Position numbers and translations under genes: made by a program
Source of the DNA: Anaerolineae bacterium
GTDB taxonomy: Bacteria; Chloroflexota; Anaerolineae; Aggregatilineales; UBA2796
NCBI GenBank assembly: GCA_019637555.1
Contig: JAHBVK010000002.1
Span: forward strand, 62,001 to 126,000
Direction: 5' to 3'
DNA: 64,000 nt
Shown: positions 7,123 to 16,273 of the stretch, piece by piece
Numbering within the stretch: the stretch's first letter is position 1
Layout: each line of letters starts with the position of its first letter
The notes under the pieces: model-generated
Seen by the model: only the letters and a program-made list of their open reading frames with translations
Told to the model about the DNA's origin: nothing
Database searches by the model: none

Positions 7123-7758
7123 GTGATTATTCGATTTGGCATTGTGGTCCTCCTATTGGCGATCATCTTGCTATTGCTAGTCGGGTTACCGCGATTCGGA
7201 GAACGCTCATCAACTCTGCCATCTGCCTTCCACCCGACATCAAACTGCTCATCATATTGCTGGAACGGAATTCAGATTGGCAGAACTACCATGAATGAAG
7301 CTGAAGCAATAGTACGCAGCTCAAATCCTAACCGGATAGGGAATCCATTTAGTTATGAGGGATCCTTGTATTGGGCTTCGCCTGAATTTACGGTACAGCT
7401 AGTCGGAACGGATGTAGTGAAGGCTATTCAGATCAAATTTTCTGATGAACAATCCTTCTTGCTAGGAGATGCCATCTTACTGTGGGGCACTCCAATTGCC
7501 ACCAAAGTTAAACTTTGTAACTCTCAATATCCTCCAATCATGATTTACTTCAAAGGGGATATTACGGCATATGCGTATTTCCCCAATGATCTACGGGTAG
7601 CAGCCCCGATACCGATACGTTTAATCCCGACTATTGGTATATCAACGGTACTATTCGACAATCCCAATAGTTTCAGCTTGCGCTTGCGTCAAACTCGGCA
7701 ATGGAATGGTTTTACATGGATTAGATTGAGTGATGATTTACCGGGAGATTGTGGTTAA
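7123..7758 (+). CDS. Membrane-anchored exported protein of unknown function
   Basis: 211 aa, starting at GTG with only a weak purine-rich site. A single hydrophobic N-terminal helix (IVVLLLAIILLLLVGL) is followed by an extracytoplasmic domain with five Cys residues (SNCSSYCWNG, VKLCNSQYPP and the C-terminal DCG), suggesting disulfides. The motif WNGIQIGRTTMNEAEAIV looks like a conserved core, but I cannot name the family. Codon use is visibly more A/T-rich than in neighbouring genes, which may mean recent acquisition. It lies about 45 nt after the VOC gene on the same strand and converges with the lipoprotein gene at 7768. Confidence 0.7.
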   Translation: MIIRFGIVVLLLAIILLLLVGLPRFGERSSTLPSAFHPTSNCSSYCWNGIQIGRTTMNEAEAIVRSSNPNRIGNPFSYEGSLYWASPEFTVQLVGTDVVKAIQIKFSDEQSFLLGDAILLWGTPIATKVKLCNSQYPPIMIYFKGDITAYAYFPNDLRVAAPIPIRLIPTIGISTVLFDNPNSFSLRLRQTRQWNGFTWIRLSDDLPGDCG

Positions 7759-7767
7759 GAGCATAGG

Positions 7768-8325
7768 TTACGGCGCGATCCAGATCACGTAACTGAGCGT
7801 GCTACCTTTGTACTCAGCGGTGATCTGCCAGCAGCCGGGCGTGGGGAAGGTCGCACCGAGCAGCATCAGCGATCCTTCGTTCTCAGCGTAAATGCCTGAC
7901 GCCATCGACATGATCGCAGGTGCTGCATCGCCGTCCAGTCGCCTTCCGGTCACGCTCAGCGATGGCTGCGGATCATCCAACCACCAGAATCCATCGCTCC
8001 AGAACGGTAACTTCTGAAAATAGCCTTCAGGTTGCTGCGGCAGTGACGCCCACACACCATCAAGGGGCAGTTCCGTCCACAATTCATCCGTTCCGTACCA
8101 GAATCCATAAGCTGGTTCCGGCATATAGTCGGCGGGTGGCACAAACAGCGGATCGCTCGGCAGTGTCACCTCACAATCGCTCGGCGGGGTGGCACTGAGT
8201 GCGCTGGACGATGCGCTGCTGTACCCGCCGATAAACCACGCCAACGGAACTTCCACCAGCGGACTGCACGCCGTTAGCACCAACGTACATAACAAAGTTA
8301 GGACTAGGCGACGCCAGAATTGCAT
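7768..8325 (-). CDS. Lipoprotein of unknown function
   Basis: 185 aa. The start is placed at the ATG at 8325 with GGGAGGG upstream; the longer frame to 8433 only reads through a family A repeat. The N-terminus (RRLVLTLLCTLVLTAC) is a lipoprotein signal peptide with lipobox LTAC. The mature part is Pro/Trp-rich and includes YGFWYGTDELWTELPLDG and a C-terminal CWQITAEYKGSTLSYVIWI segment suggestive of an Ig-like or beta-sandwich fold. Similar small exported proteins occur in Chloroflexota, but I do not recognise a named family. Confidence 0.75.
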   Translation of the reverse strand: MQFWRRLVLTLLCTLVLTACSPLVEVPLAWFIGGYSSASSSALSATPPSDCEVTLPSDPLFVPPADYMPEPAYGFWYGTDELWTELPLDGVWASLPQQPEGYFQKLPFWSDGFWWLDDPQPSLSVTGRRLDGDAAPAIMSMASGIYAENEGSLMLLGATFPTPGCWQITAEYKGSTLSYVIWIAP

Positions 8326-8403
8326 CGGACATCCCTCCCGAATTACCGTCGTTCTCTGAGTACACCTCTCCACCCGATCCGGTTCCCTGCTGCGTGACGG
8401 CAA

Positions 8404-8494
8404 GCCCTCACCTCCCAACTCCCTCTCCCGCAAGCGGCAGAGGGGGAGTCAGAATTAGCCCTTCTCCCGCAAGCGGCTAGAGGGGTTGGGGTGA
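8404..8494. repeat. Family A dispersed repeats, two adjacent copies
   Basis: Two back-to-back units containing CTCTCCCGCAAGCGGCAGAG and CTTCTCCCGCAAGCGGCTAG with CTCACC and GGGGTGA flanks. They lie upstream of the lipoprotein start, so they could affect its leader. Confidence 0.75.
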
Positions 8495-8512
8495 CGGTCA
8501 TCTATCATCACT

Positions 8513-8538
8513 AAACAAAAAGCCCGTTAAAACGGGCT
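8513..8538 (-). terminator. polA terminator
   Basis: AGCCCGTT (8521-8528) / AACGGGCT (8531-8538) stem followed on the minus strand by TTTTTGTTT. It is positioned just downstream of polA. Confidence 0.8.
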
Positions 8539-8594
8539 AAGACAACTCGCCATCATCTATTTGTACTATCAAACTATCATCGCTAGATGCGAGT

Positions 8595-8640
8595 CCCCTC
8601 TCCGCAGCGGAGAGGGGTGGCGCGAAGCGGCGGGGTGAGG
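8595..8640. repeat. Family A dispersed repeat
   Basis: CCCCTCTCCGCAGCGGAGAG palindrome followed by GCGAAGCGGCGGGGTGAGG. It lies directly after the polA stop. A near copy is at 60507-60555. Confidence 0.75.
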
Positions 8641-8645
8641 TAAAT

Positions 8646-11510
8646 CTACACCCCCACCTTCGCCAACCACTCCGCCATCGGCGTCATCTCCGCCCAATTC
8701 TTGCCCACGTTCGCTTCTGCCTTCAGCGGCACTTTCAACTCCACCGCCGATTGCATCTCCTCGATCACCAGCTTGCCCACCGCCTCAATCTCATCGTCAG
8801 GTACTTCCAGCACCAATTCGTCGTGTACCTGTAAGATCAAGAAGGAGCGCGGATGTTCCTGCTTCAATCGCGCCGAGAGATGCAGCATCGCCAGTTTGAT
8901 GATGTCCGCCGCCGTGCCTTGAATCGGCGTATTGATCGCCTCGCGTTCCATGCGCGCTCTATCGTGCTGCCGCACACTCGGATGATCATCGCGCAGCAGA
9001 GAGAAATCGCGCCGTCTACCCAGCATCGTCTCCAGATAGCCCTGCGTGCGTGCCAATTCCTTCACACCGTCCATGTACTGCTTGACCCCGCTTAAACGCG
9101 TGAAATACTGATCGATGAACGTCTTGGCATCCGCGTAGCTAAGTTCGCTCTCACGCACCAAACGATGAGCGCCCATACCGTACAGCAAACCGAAGTTCAC
9201 CCGCTTGGCGAAATAACGCTGATCCTTGGTCACCTGATCGAAGGGGATGCTTGCCACCGCCGCCGCCGTCGCTCTATGAATGTCTTGATCATGCTCGAAG
9301 GCGTCGATCAAGAACGGATCGCCGCTGTAGTGCGCCAGAATCCGCAGTTCGATTTGGCTGTAGTCGGCGCTGAGGAGGTGAAAGCCTTCCGGCGCGATGA
9401 ACGCCCGCCGTACCCGCCGCCCTTCTTCAGTACGTACCGGAATGTTTTGCAGGTTCGGCGCTTCGCTGCTGATCCGCCCCGTCACTGCACCCGTCTGATT
9501 GTAAGTGGTGTGGATGCGGTTCTTTTCATCGACCATTTTAGGCATGGCATCGACGTAAGTGCTGCGCAGCTTCTCCAGCGAACGCCAGTCCATGATCAGG
9601 CTGATGATCGGATGGTGCTGCTTTAATTCTTCCAGCGCCGCCGCATCGACGGAAAAGCCGTGCGCCGATTTGCCCAATTTAGCAGTGGGCAGCTTTAACT
9701 TCTCAAACAGGATCGTATTAAGCTGCTTGGGGCTGCCGATGTTGAACGGTTCGCCCGCTGCCTCGTGGATCGCTTCCATCTTTTCGTTGAGACGCTGCTC
9801 AAATTCCTTGCTCAGATCAGCGAGGAAGGGCATATCCAGTGTAACGCCCGCCATATCCAGATCGGTGATCACTGGCACCAGTGGCATCTCCAACGTTTTG
9901 AACAGATGCAGCAGCCTGTTCGCCTCTAGATCGGCGCATACTGGCTCCACCAGCCGGAAAGTGATCGCGGCATCGGCAGCGGCATAGGGCGCGGCTTTCT
10001 CCACCGGAACTTGCGCCATCGTGATCTGGTTCTTACCCTTGCCGATCAGCTCATCGATCTCGGTCATGCGCACGCCTAAACGCAGCCATGCCTGTTCCTT
10101 CAAGCCTTTGCGCCAGCTATCGGGACGGTTCAGCCATTCGCCCACCATCGTATCCATGGTGATCGGTGTGACATCAATGCCGTGCCGCCGTAGGATGATC
10201 AGATCAAAAGCCGCGTTATGTGCATACTTCTCTTTTTCGGGATCGGTCATCGCGGGGCGCAGCGCCTCGATCACACGTTCCAGCGGTAGCTGCTCTGGCA
10301 TCACGCCATCGACTTCCTTATGACCAACGGGGATGTAGTAACCCGTCTCGCCATTCACTGCCAGCGAGATGCCGACCAGATTGGCGCGAATCTGATCCAG
10401 CGAGTCCGTCTCCGTGTCGAACGCGATCGCCTTGGCATTTGCCAGCGCTTGCAGCAGTTCTGCCAGCGTCTCCTGACTGTTCACGATCACCGTATGGACC
10501 ACGTGTACAGGCGCGGCTTGGTGCGCAGCAGCGGATTCCTCATCTGCGAACATGCTCAACTGTCCGGCGCTGGCAGCCTTGGCAGCGCGTTTAGTAGCGG
10601 GAGCCGACGCGGGTTCAGCGGGCGTCAAGCCTATACGTTTGCGGATCGAGTTGAACTCTAATTCCTGGAACAGTTCATCAACCTTCGCCACATCGTAATC
10701 ATGCGTGGCGCACTTTTCCAGTTCAACGTGGATTGGCAGATCAGTGATGATGGTGGCAAGCTGCTTGCCGAGGAAAGCGTTGGCGCGACCCGCGACCAGC
10801 TTGTCTTTCTGGCTGCCCTTGATCTCGTCAACGTGCAAATACAGATTCTCAATCGTCTCGTACTGCTGCAATAGCTTGGGCGCAGTTCCCTTACCGATGC
10901 CTGCCACGCCCGGATAGTTATCCGAAGAATCGCCCACCAGCGCCTTGTAATCGCGTATCTGGTCGGGGCGCACACCGAAGCGCGCCACTACGGCTTCAGT
11001 GTCGTAGAATTTGGCGTCACCCATCGGGATCAACTGCTGCACCGTCACGTTATCGTTGACCAGTTGCAGCAGATCGCTATCGACGGTGACGATGTGAACA
11101 TGCACGCCCAGATTATCAGCCTGATGCGCAATAGTGCCGATCACATCATCCGCTTCGTAGCCATCAAGTTCCAGCAGCGGGATGTTGAACGCTTCTACAA
11201 GCTGGCGGATGCGCGGGATCTGCACATCCATATCGGGGTCCATCTCCACGCGGTTAGTCTTGTACTCCACGTGCGTGGTATCGCGGTTGCTCAAGCCCGC
11301 ATCGAAGACCACCGCCAAATACTGCGGCGGCTCTTTGCCCTTCATGATGTCCAGCAGTTGACCTGCGAATCCGTGTACCGCATTGGTGGGTTCGCCCTTC
11401 GTCGTACGGAAGGCTCGTCCACTGACTAACGATTCCTTGGTGGCGAAATAACTGCGGTAAGCGACGGCGTAACCATCGATCAAAACTAGACGGGGGCGTG
11501 CTTCGGTCAT
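8646..11510 (-). CDS. polA: DNA polymerase I
   Basis: 954 aa, full length. The N-terminal 5' nuclease (about 1-295) starts with LVLIDGYAVAYRSYFA. The 3'-5' proofreading domain (about 335-525) keeps its motifs: FDTETD, HNAAFD and YAAAD, so it is probably active. The polymerase domain (about 560-950) has SADYSQIELRILAHYSGD, KRVNFGLLYGMG and LQVHDELVLEV. It fills gaps and removes primers in replication and repair. It lies alone between its terminator and the REC protein gene; no strong promoter was identified in the 144-nt gap upstream, which holds a small GGAGG/CCTCC hairpin near 11618-11633. Confidence 0.98.
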   Translation of the reverse strand: MTEARPRLVLIDGYAVAYRSYFATKESLVSGRAFRTTKGEPTNAVHGFAGQLLDIMKGKEPPQYLAVVFDAGLSNRDTTHVEYKTNRVEMDPDMDVQIPRIRQLVEAFNIPLLELDGYEADDVIGTIAHQADNLGVHVHIVTVDSDLLQLVNDNVTVQQLIPMGDAKFYDTEAVVARFGVRPDQIRDYKALVGDSSDNYPGVAGIGKGTAPKLLQQYETIENLYLHVDEIKGSQKDKLVAGRANAFLGKQLATIITDLPIHVELEKCATHDYDVAKVDELFQELEFNSIRKRIGLTPAEPASAPATKRAAKAASAGQLSMFADEESAAAHQAAPVHVVHTVIVNSQETLAELLQALANAKAIAFDTETDSLDQIRANLVGISLAVNGETGYYIPVGHKEVDGVMPEQLPLERVIEALRPAMTDPEKEKYAHNAAFDLIILRRHGIDVTPITMDTMVGEWLNRPDSWRKGLKEQAWLRLGVRMTEIDELIGKGKNQITMAQVPVEKAAPYAAADAAITFRLVEPVCADLEANRLLHLFKTLEMPLVPVITDLDMAGVTLDMPFLADLSKEFEQRLNEKMEAIHEAAGEPFNIGSPKQLNTILFEKLKLPTAKLGKSAHGFSVDAAALEELKQHHPIISLIMDWRSLEKLRSTYVDAMPKMVDEKNRIHTTYNQTGAVTGRISSEAPNLQNIPVRTEEGRRVRRAFIAPEGFHLLSADYSQIELRILAHYSGDPFLIDAFEHDQDIHRATAAAVASIPFDQVTKDQRYFAKRVNFGLLYGMGAHRLVRESELSYADAKTFIDQYFTRLSGVKQYMDGVKELARTQGYLETMLGRRRDFSLLRDDHPSVRQHDRARMEREAINTPIQGTAADIIKLAMLHLSARLKQEHPRSFLILQVHDELVLEVPDDEIEAVGKLVIEEMQSAVELKVPLKAEANVGKNWAEMTPMAEWLAKVGV

Positions 11511-11654
11511 GAGGCTCTCTCTAGATAAGCGGACTATTCTTCACAATACCCAACGCTAACGCATCGGGTTGAAACAAGCGGCACAGATAAGCATTTGCGA
11601 CGATAGGCGTTGTAGCGGGAGGTTTCTACCTCCGATCTACTCGCTCTCCTGCAA

Positions 11655-13547
11655 TTACAGTGCCTGCTGCGACTCTTGCTGGAATTCCCTGAACTCAGCA
11701 ATCTCCTGCGCCGTCGCAAGGCGGGCATCAGGGATAATGTAATAGCCCTCCGCCCACAGCGCTGGATCACCAGCTCTGTTCGCCGCCTCTTGCATTAAAA
11801 TTTCGACTGCTTCCATTGGCAGCACATTCTGCGGCACACTGATCTGCACGTTTACGCAGTCCATCCGCCCGTCCATCATTTCCAGCTTCCAGCCACGCTT
11901 GCGAGCGATCAGCAGCAGCCATTCCGCCAGCAGCGCATGGACGTGCAGCGACATCTCTTGATCGCGTGGCAGCCACACGAATCCATAGGATGCCATTGGC
12001 GCGGGCGCAGCATCTGCCGCAGTAGGGGTAACAGTCGCGGCATTCGCCGCCGCGCGTACCGCAGTGGTAGAAAGCTTCTGGCTGTCGCTGACCGCCTCTG
12101 GCTGCTCCACCACCTCAGCAGGCGGGGCAGCAGCGGCATCAGCTTCAGCCTCTACCTCTACTTCGATCTCGGCGCTGTCCGCGATGTCTGTGGTCGGCGG
12201 TTCGCTCTCTGCGGCTGCTTCTAGCTCGACGACGGCAGCATCAGCTTCTTCCGCCGCCAACTCGATCTCTGGTACTGTTTCCAGCGCCGTGATCAACTGC
12301 TTCGCCTGCCGCCGCATCACATTAATCGCGGTTTCTGGCGAGAACAACATCGAGAGTGTCATCCCGCCTACTGTCGGCGTGGAGAATAATAAGAAATCGC
12401 TGCTGTTCACGCTGATGTAGCGGATGATCGATTGGTTGGCTTGCTCCTCGGCTTCCTCAGACGGCGCTTCGGCAGCGCGCTCATTTTCTTTTTGCCACAG
12501 CGCATCGATCACTTCTAGCGCGTCCGCGATTACATCCTGTCCCAGCGCACCAGCGGATGCCACTAGCAGATCGCCACGCGTGAGCAGCGTGGCACTGGCG
12601 GAAAGATCAACGGTCAACTGCGTCAATTGCAGCGCCCGTTCTGCACCAACATTCAGCGAGTCCGGCGTTTCCGCATCCTCAGCCGCCGCCCATTCGGGAA
12701 CTTGCTGGGCGTCCGTACCCGGCTGCGTGAAGCCCGTTTCGAGCGCTTCCTGATTGACCTGCTGGATCACGGTCTTGACCGAGACTTCATCAATGCCAGC
12801 GGTATCGGTGGATACTTTGAGCGCGGCAAGTGCCACGCTCGGACCTTCATCCGGTTCGGCTTCAAAACTATCGGGGATGGTCGAAGACGCATCAGCGGGC
12901 AGTTCTGGCACTGAAGAAGGGGCAATAGGCTGCCCGCTGACCAGATCGCCAATGGTGGCATCCTCTGGTACTAGCGGTTCCTCGATCTCGGCTGGTGCGG
13001 CAGCGCTTTCCGCCTCGAATTCATTCACGGCTTGGGTGGAGCGTTTGGTGGTGGTGGTGCCGCTGGTTTCGCTCTCCGCCTGACCGGACATGCGTAAGAA
13101 AATATCATCCGGCAGCGGCATCACGGGCGCAGAAGGGTTGGTGATCTGAACCTGTGTCTGCGTGGAAGTCTTGGGCTTCTGCTCGAAGCTGGTACGCGCC
13201 GCCGCTGTCTCTATGATCACTGGCACGATCTGGCGGGCGAAATAGGGCTTGGTCACACTGCCCTGCACACCGAGCGCGGCGATCTGTGCGGCTTGCGACT
13301 GATTGCGCGGCGTCAGCAGGATATACAGTCCCGGCTGCACCGCCCGCAGCCAATCCACCAATTCGGGCATCCCGCTAACTTCAAAGTCCAGCACCGCTAC
13401 ATCTTGCGCTTCGCGTTGCAAGGTGTCCAGCGCCGCGCTGCCAGTAGCACACACGCGCACCACGAAATCGCCCGCCGTTTCGATGGCTGGCTTGAGCCGC
13501 GCAGTGAACTGAATATCGGGATCGACGATCAAAATGCGTATAGTCAT
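11655..13547 (-). CDS. REC domain protein with roadblock-like region and inactivated IS200/Y1-transposase-like C-terminus
   Basis: 630 aa. Residues 1-118 form a response-regulator receiver domain (acidic pair near D9/D11, phospho-acceptor D54, K100 in VTKPYF). Residues 304-422 look like a roadblock/LC7 or profilin-like alpha/beta domain (TRGDLLVASAG ... NSSDFLLFSTPTVGG ... NVMRRQAKQLI). Acidic Ala/Glu-rich linkers flank it. Residues 521-630 follow the layout of IS200/IS605 TnpA: YGFVW, a helix ending RKRGWKLEMM, RMDCVNVQISVP, ALWAEGYYI and QEIAEFREFQ. The HUH histidines are replaced (DCVNV at 563-567) and the catalytic Tyr position is F619, so it should be catalytically dead. TACAAT lies 7 nt before the ATG. 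The transposase match is my pattern recognition, not a database hit. Confidence 0.75.
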   Translation of the reverse strand: MTIRILIVDPDIQFTARLKPAIETAGDFVVRVCATGSAALDTLQREAQDVAVLDFEVSGMPELVDWLRAVQPGLYILLTPRNQSQAAQIAALGVQGSVTKPYFARQIVPVIIETAAARTSFEQKPKTSTQTQVQITNPSAPVMPLPDDIFLRMSGQAESETSGTTTTKRSTQAVNEFEAESAAAPAEIEEPLVPEDATIGDLVSGQPIAPSSVPELPADASSTIPDSFEAEPDEGPSVALAALKVSTDTAGIDEVSVKTVIQQVNQEALETGFTQPGTDAQQVPEWAAAEDAETPDSLNVGAERALQLTQLTVDLSASATLLTRGDLLVASAGALGQDVIADALEVIDALWQKENERAAEAPSEEAEEQANQSIIRYISVNSSDFLLFSTPTVGGMTLSMLFSPETAINVMRRQAKQLITALETVPEIELAAEEADAAVVELEAAAESEPPTTDIADSAEIEVEVEAEADAAAAPPAEVVEQPEAVSDSQKLSTTAVRAAANAATVTPTAADAAPAPMASYGFVWLPRDQEMSLHVHALLAEWLLLIARKRGWKLEMMDGRMDCVNVQISVPQNVLPMEAVEILMQEAANRAGDPALWAEGYYIIPDARLATAQEIAEFREFQQESQQAL

Positions 13548-13554
13548 AACTCTG

Positions 13555-13560
13555 ATTGTA
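13555..13560 (-). promoter_or_regulatory. -10 box 7 nt before a start codon (leaderless candidate)
   Basis: TACAAT, 7 nt, then the ATG of the REC protein gene; no ribosome site is visible. Confidence 0.55.
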
Positions 13561-13634
13561 GATCATCTCTGCTGATGCGAACAAGTGTTTGTTAAAGTTG
13601 AACGCTGATTTTTTGCAACTTCCAGCGACAATAC

Positions 13635-13684
13635 TAAACAAAAGAGTGGTCGAGAGTCGACAATTGCGACTCTCCAACCACTCT
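13635..13684 (-). terminator. Terminator after the lytic transglycosylase gene
   Basis: Long hairpin with an outer stem AGAGTGGT / ACCACTCT and an inner stem GAGAGTCG / CGACTCTC, followed on the minus strand by TTTTGTTTAG. Confidence 0.8.
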
Positions 13685-13717
13685 CAACCTCGACACTGGC
13701 TCAAGCGACCAGTCCAT

Positions 13718-14767
13718 CTACACCATCAGCGCTTGCACCTGACTGGCACTGCGGCACAGACTCGATCCGCCCGCCGCTAACCACTGCGCTAATGTCGCGC
13801 TGGTCGCCGCACCGGAGATCGCCTCCGCGTAGATGCCGCTGCCCCAATAGGCATAGCGCTGCGTCTCCGCTGCCCAGCGTCCGTAGATCGCGCCGTAGCC
13901 ACCGTTGTAGCCTGCTAGCGCCAATTCCACGTCATTCTGCGCCAGCCTCAATGCCCCCTGAAGATACTCCAAACCACGCCGCGCGTTCGTCTCTACATCG
14001 TGCATATCCTCGCCCTGCGCGAAGTGGAAGGGCATCACCTGAAACAAGCCCTGTGCGCCTGCCGATGAACCCACGCTCGGATTGCCGCAGCTCTCGATCT
14101 GCATTACGGTAGCGATCAGGTTGGCGTCGATCTGATAGGTCACTGACCACACCGCGATCTGCGTTTTCCAGAACAGCACTTCTGCCGTAAACACCGAAGA
14201 TAATGCGGTCGTCGCGGCTTGAGCCAGCACCTGTTCCGCTGTTGTCCCCGACACCGCGATCTGCTGCTGCGCTGCCGCTGTCGGGATCGGCGTGCTGGCA
14301 GCGGCAAGATCGGCGATCTCAGCGCCGCTAGCTACAGCACTATCCCTCACACTATCTACTCCGTATACCGCTAAACCATCACAACTACCATTCAGAGTCA
14401 GATAGCGTCCTGACATCCACAAACTACCGGAATCGGTGCTCACGCGCAGCCAGCGCCCCGTCTGATCCTGCCCTTCGACGGCAAACTGTTCACCAGCGCC
14501 CGCGCCACCGATCACCGCATATTCCTCGCCGGGACCGCTGCGCTGGTTCAGCAGTTGCGTCCTCACCGTCGCCGTACAGACCGCCGCGTTCACTGCCACT
14601 ACACCACTATCATTACTATTGCTATTAGCGGCAAACGTCGGGATGCCCATACCTGCATTCCGCGCGCCACCCCCTTGAAGTAGCATTGCGACTAGCTGCA
14701 CAGTCAACAACGCGACGGCGACACCACTCAGCAGCTTTTTGACGCGCGTTCTCGTTATCTGTTCCAT
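13718..14767 (-). CDS. Secreted SH3b / lytic transglycosylase (SLT) protein
   Basis: 349 aa from the ATG at 14767; a TTG two codons earlier is an alternative. The N-terminus has a basic stretch and a signal or anchor helix (LLSGVAVALLTVQLVAMLL). A bacterial SH3 domain follows (about 60-125: VRTQLLNQRSGPGEEYAVIG, GRWLRVSTDSGSLWMSGRYL). The SLT domain (about 205-310) has the catalytic Glu in QIESCGNPSVG and the family motifs GAQGLFQVMP and ALAGYNGG. It would cleave peptidoglycan glycan strands outside the membrane. It has its own terminator. Confidence 0.92.
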   Translation of the reverse strand: MEQITRTRVKKLLSGVAVALLTVQLVAMLLQGGGARNAGMGIPTFAANSNSNDSGVVAVNAAVCTATVRTQLLNQRSGPGEEYAVIGGAGAGEQFAVEGQDQTGRWLRVSTDSGSLWMSGRYLTLNGSCDGLAVYGVDSVRDSAVASGAEIADLAAASTPIPTAAAQQQIAVSGTTAEQVLAQAATTALSSVFTAEVLFWKTQIAVWSVTYQIDANLIATVMQIESCGNPSVGSSAGAQGLFQVMPFHFAQGEDMHDVETNARRGLEYLQGALRLAQNDVELALAGYNGGYGAIYGRWAAETQRYAYWGSGIYAEAISGAATSATLAQWLAAGGSSLCRSASQVQALMV

Positions 14768-15164
14768 GACCAACTGACTGTTACACCTTCCAAATTCTGA
14801 TCCGACTGTCGAGTCGTGTTGATGTGGATATACGACTAATACGATGTTGAGTTTTACCGATTGGATTTAGACTGCCATCAGCATAGAAAAAAGATTTGCA
14901 GAAATCGTGCAAATCGCGTGCAATATTCTTAATGACTTGAGTAGTACTTGAGGTTCAGTGTGGAGATTAGTAAGTAACCCGGCAATAAATTACCGGGCTG
15001 AACGAACATAGTCCCTTCGGGACTCGATGCTTGCTATAAGCCTTGAAGCCGCTACTATAGTCATGATCTGACAGTGAGGCATTTACCTTGACGTCTATAC
15101 GTCACCTACGGGTTCCCCCTCTCCAAATCTGTGCTCGGATTGGAGAGGGGGATAGAAGGTGAGA
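14768..15164. other. 397-nt intergenic region with inverted repeats
   Basis: Holds the upstream region of the transglycosylase gene. ATTTGCA (14894-14900) and TGCAAAT (14908-14914) form an inverted repeat with a 7-nt spacer, a possible operator; GTGCAAT occurs again just after it. A family B-like hairpin (CCCGG/CCGGG, 14976-15000) and a family A unit (15111-15164) follow. No gene or clear promoter seen. Confidence 0.5.
15111..15164. repeat. Family A dispersed repeat
   Basis: GGTTCCCCCTCTCC, a loop containing CTGTGCTCGG, and GGAGAGGGGG then GGTGAG. The copy at 25515-25570 shares the loop almost exactly. Confidence 0.75.
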
Positions 15165-16151
15165 CTAACGTCCAATCTGCTGCCCTACCGTGATCACCAC
15201 GTTACCCTTCTTATGCCCCTGATCGACATAGCGATGCGCCTCGACCATCTGCTCCAGTGGATAGCAGCGATCAATCACCGCTCTAAACTGTCCTGCTTCG
15301 ACCAGTCTGGTGATCTCCTGTAGGTCTTCAGTGGTGGGTACCGCGGTACCGCCGATCAATGTCTTGCCGCTGGTCATGGATGCCCACGCCATCTGAATTA
15401 GCTGCGCGGGTCCGGCGACAGCTTGAAGATAGATGCCCTTGTCCTTGAGCACACGCAGACAATCTGCCAGCGAACTTTTGCCGACAGTGTCAAAAATAAT
15501 GTCGTAGGTTTCAGCCCTGCTCGTGAAATCCTCGCTGGTGTAGTCGATAACGCGATCCGCGCCCAGCGATTTCACCATGTCGATATTCGACGTACTGGTA
15601 ACAGCGGTCACGGTAGCGCCGAAGTGCCTAGCAAGCTGTACCGCAGCCGTGCCCACAGCGCCGGAAGCACCATAGATCAAGACGCGCTGTCCGCTGCGAA
15701 TCTTCCCTTTTCTCAGGAAATATAGAGCTGTGATGGCTCCAAAGGGAATGGCGGCTGCATCTTCATAACTAGTGCTTACTGGCTTCAGCGCCAGCGCACA
15801 AGATTCCGGCACAACGGCATACTCAGCGTAGGTGCTCAGGCGGGTGATGTCATAGGCATAAACCTGATCGCCCACCTTCAGACGTGTCACCTTTGTGCCT
15901 ACCGCTGCAACTTCGCCAGCCAGCACCATGCCGGGGATCGCTTTTCTGGGCTTGGTTAGTCCCAGCGTCAATCGGGCGGGCAGCCACGCAGAGCGCGGGA
16001 CGGTGAAGCTGCGCACTCTGGCATCACCTGCGGTCACGGTGGTGGCGTGAATTTTGACCAGTACTTCGTTGTCATTGGGGACAGGGTTGGCGACTTCGGT
16101 TAGTTTCAAAACTTCTGGCGATCCGTAGTTGGTGGCGACAATTGCTTTCAT
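15165..16151 (-). CDS. NAD(P)H:quinone-oxidoreductase-like MDR alcohol dehydrogenase
   Basis: 328 aa, medium-chain reductase family. The N-terminal GroES-like domain begins MKAIVATNYGSPEVLKL; the nucleotide-binding loop is GASGAVGTAAVQLAR near residue 150. The catalytic and structural zinc cysteines of true alcohol dehydrogenases are absent, which fits the zinc-free quinone reductase branch. It reduces quinones or enones with NAD(P)H; the actual substrate is unknown. It lies downstream of, and on the same strand as, the DUF4386 gene and may share its control. Confidence 0.88.
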   Translation of the reverse strand: MKAIVATNYGSPEVLKLTEVANPVPNDNEVLVKIHATTVTAGDARVRSFTVPRSAWLPARLTLGLTKPRKAIPGMVLAGEVAAVGTKVTRLKVGDQVYAYDITRLSTYAEYAVVPESCALALKPVSTSYEDAAAIPFGAITALYFLRKGKIRSGQRVLIYGASGAVGTAAVQLARHFGATVTAVTSTSNIDMVKSLGADRVIDYTSEDFTSRAETYDIIFDTVGKSSLADCLRVLKDKGIYLQAVAGPAQLIQMAWASMTSGKTLIGGTAVPTTEDLQEITRLVEAGQFRAVIDRCYPLEQMVEAHRYVDQGHKKGNVVITVGQQIGR

Positions 16152-16273
16152 TTCAGGTTTCTCTTTCTTAGGTTATGGCTTAGTCGGATGGTTAGGCTGC
16201 AAGGACGATAATGGGAAACGGTGCAGGTTGTAGGGAGCGTAAGGGACGCTCCCCATAGGCTCAGGCTTCAAAC

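Noticed and set aside
9165-9626. Plus-strand frames antisense to polA
   Set aside because: polA has complete motifs in the other strand; these frames show no recognisable protein features.
11930-11960. An HVH string in the REC protein's C-terminal domain as a live HUH motif
   Set aside because: It lies before the first helix, not at the strand where TnpA carries HUH; the aligned position reads CVN.
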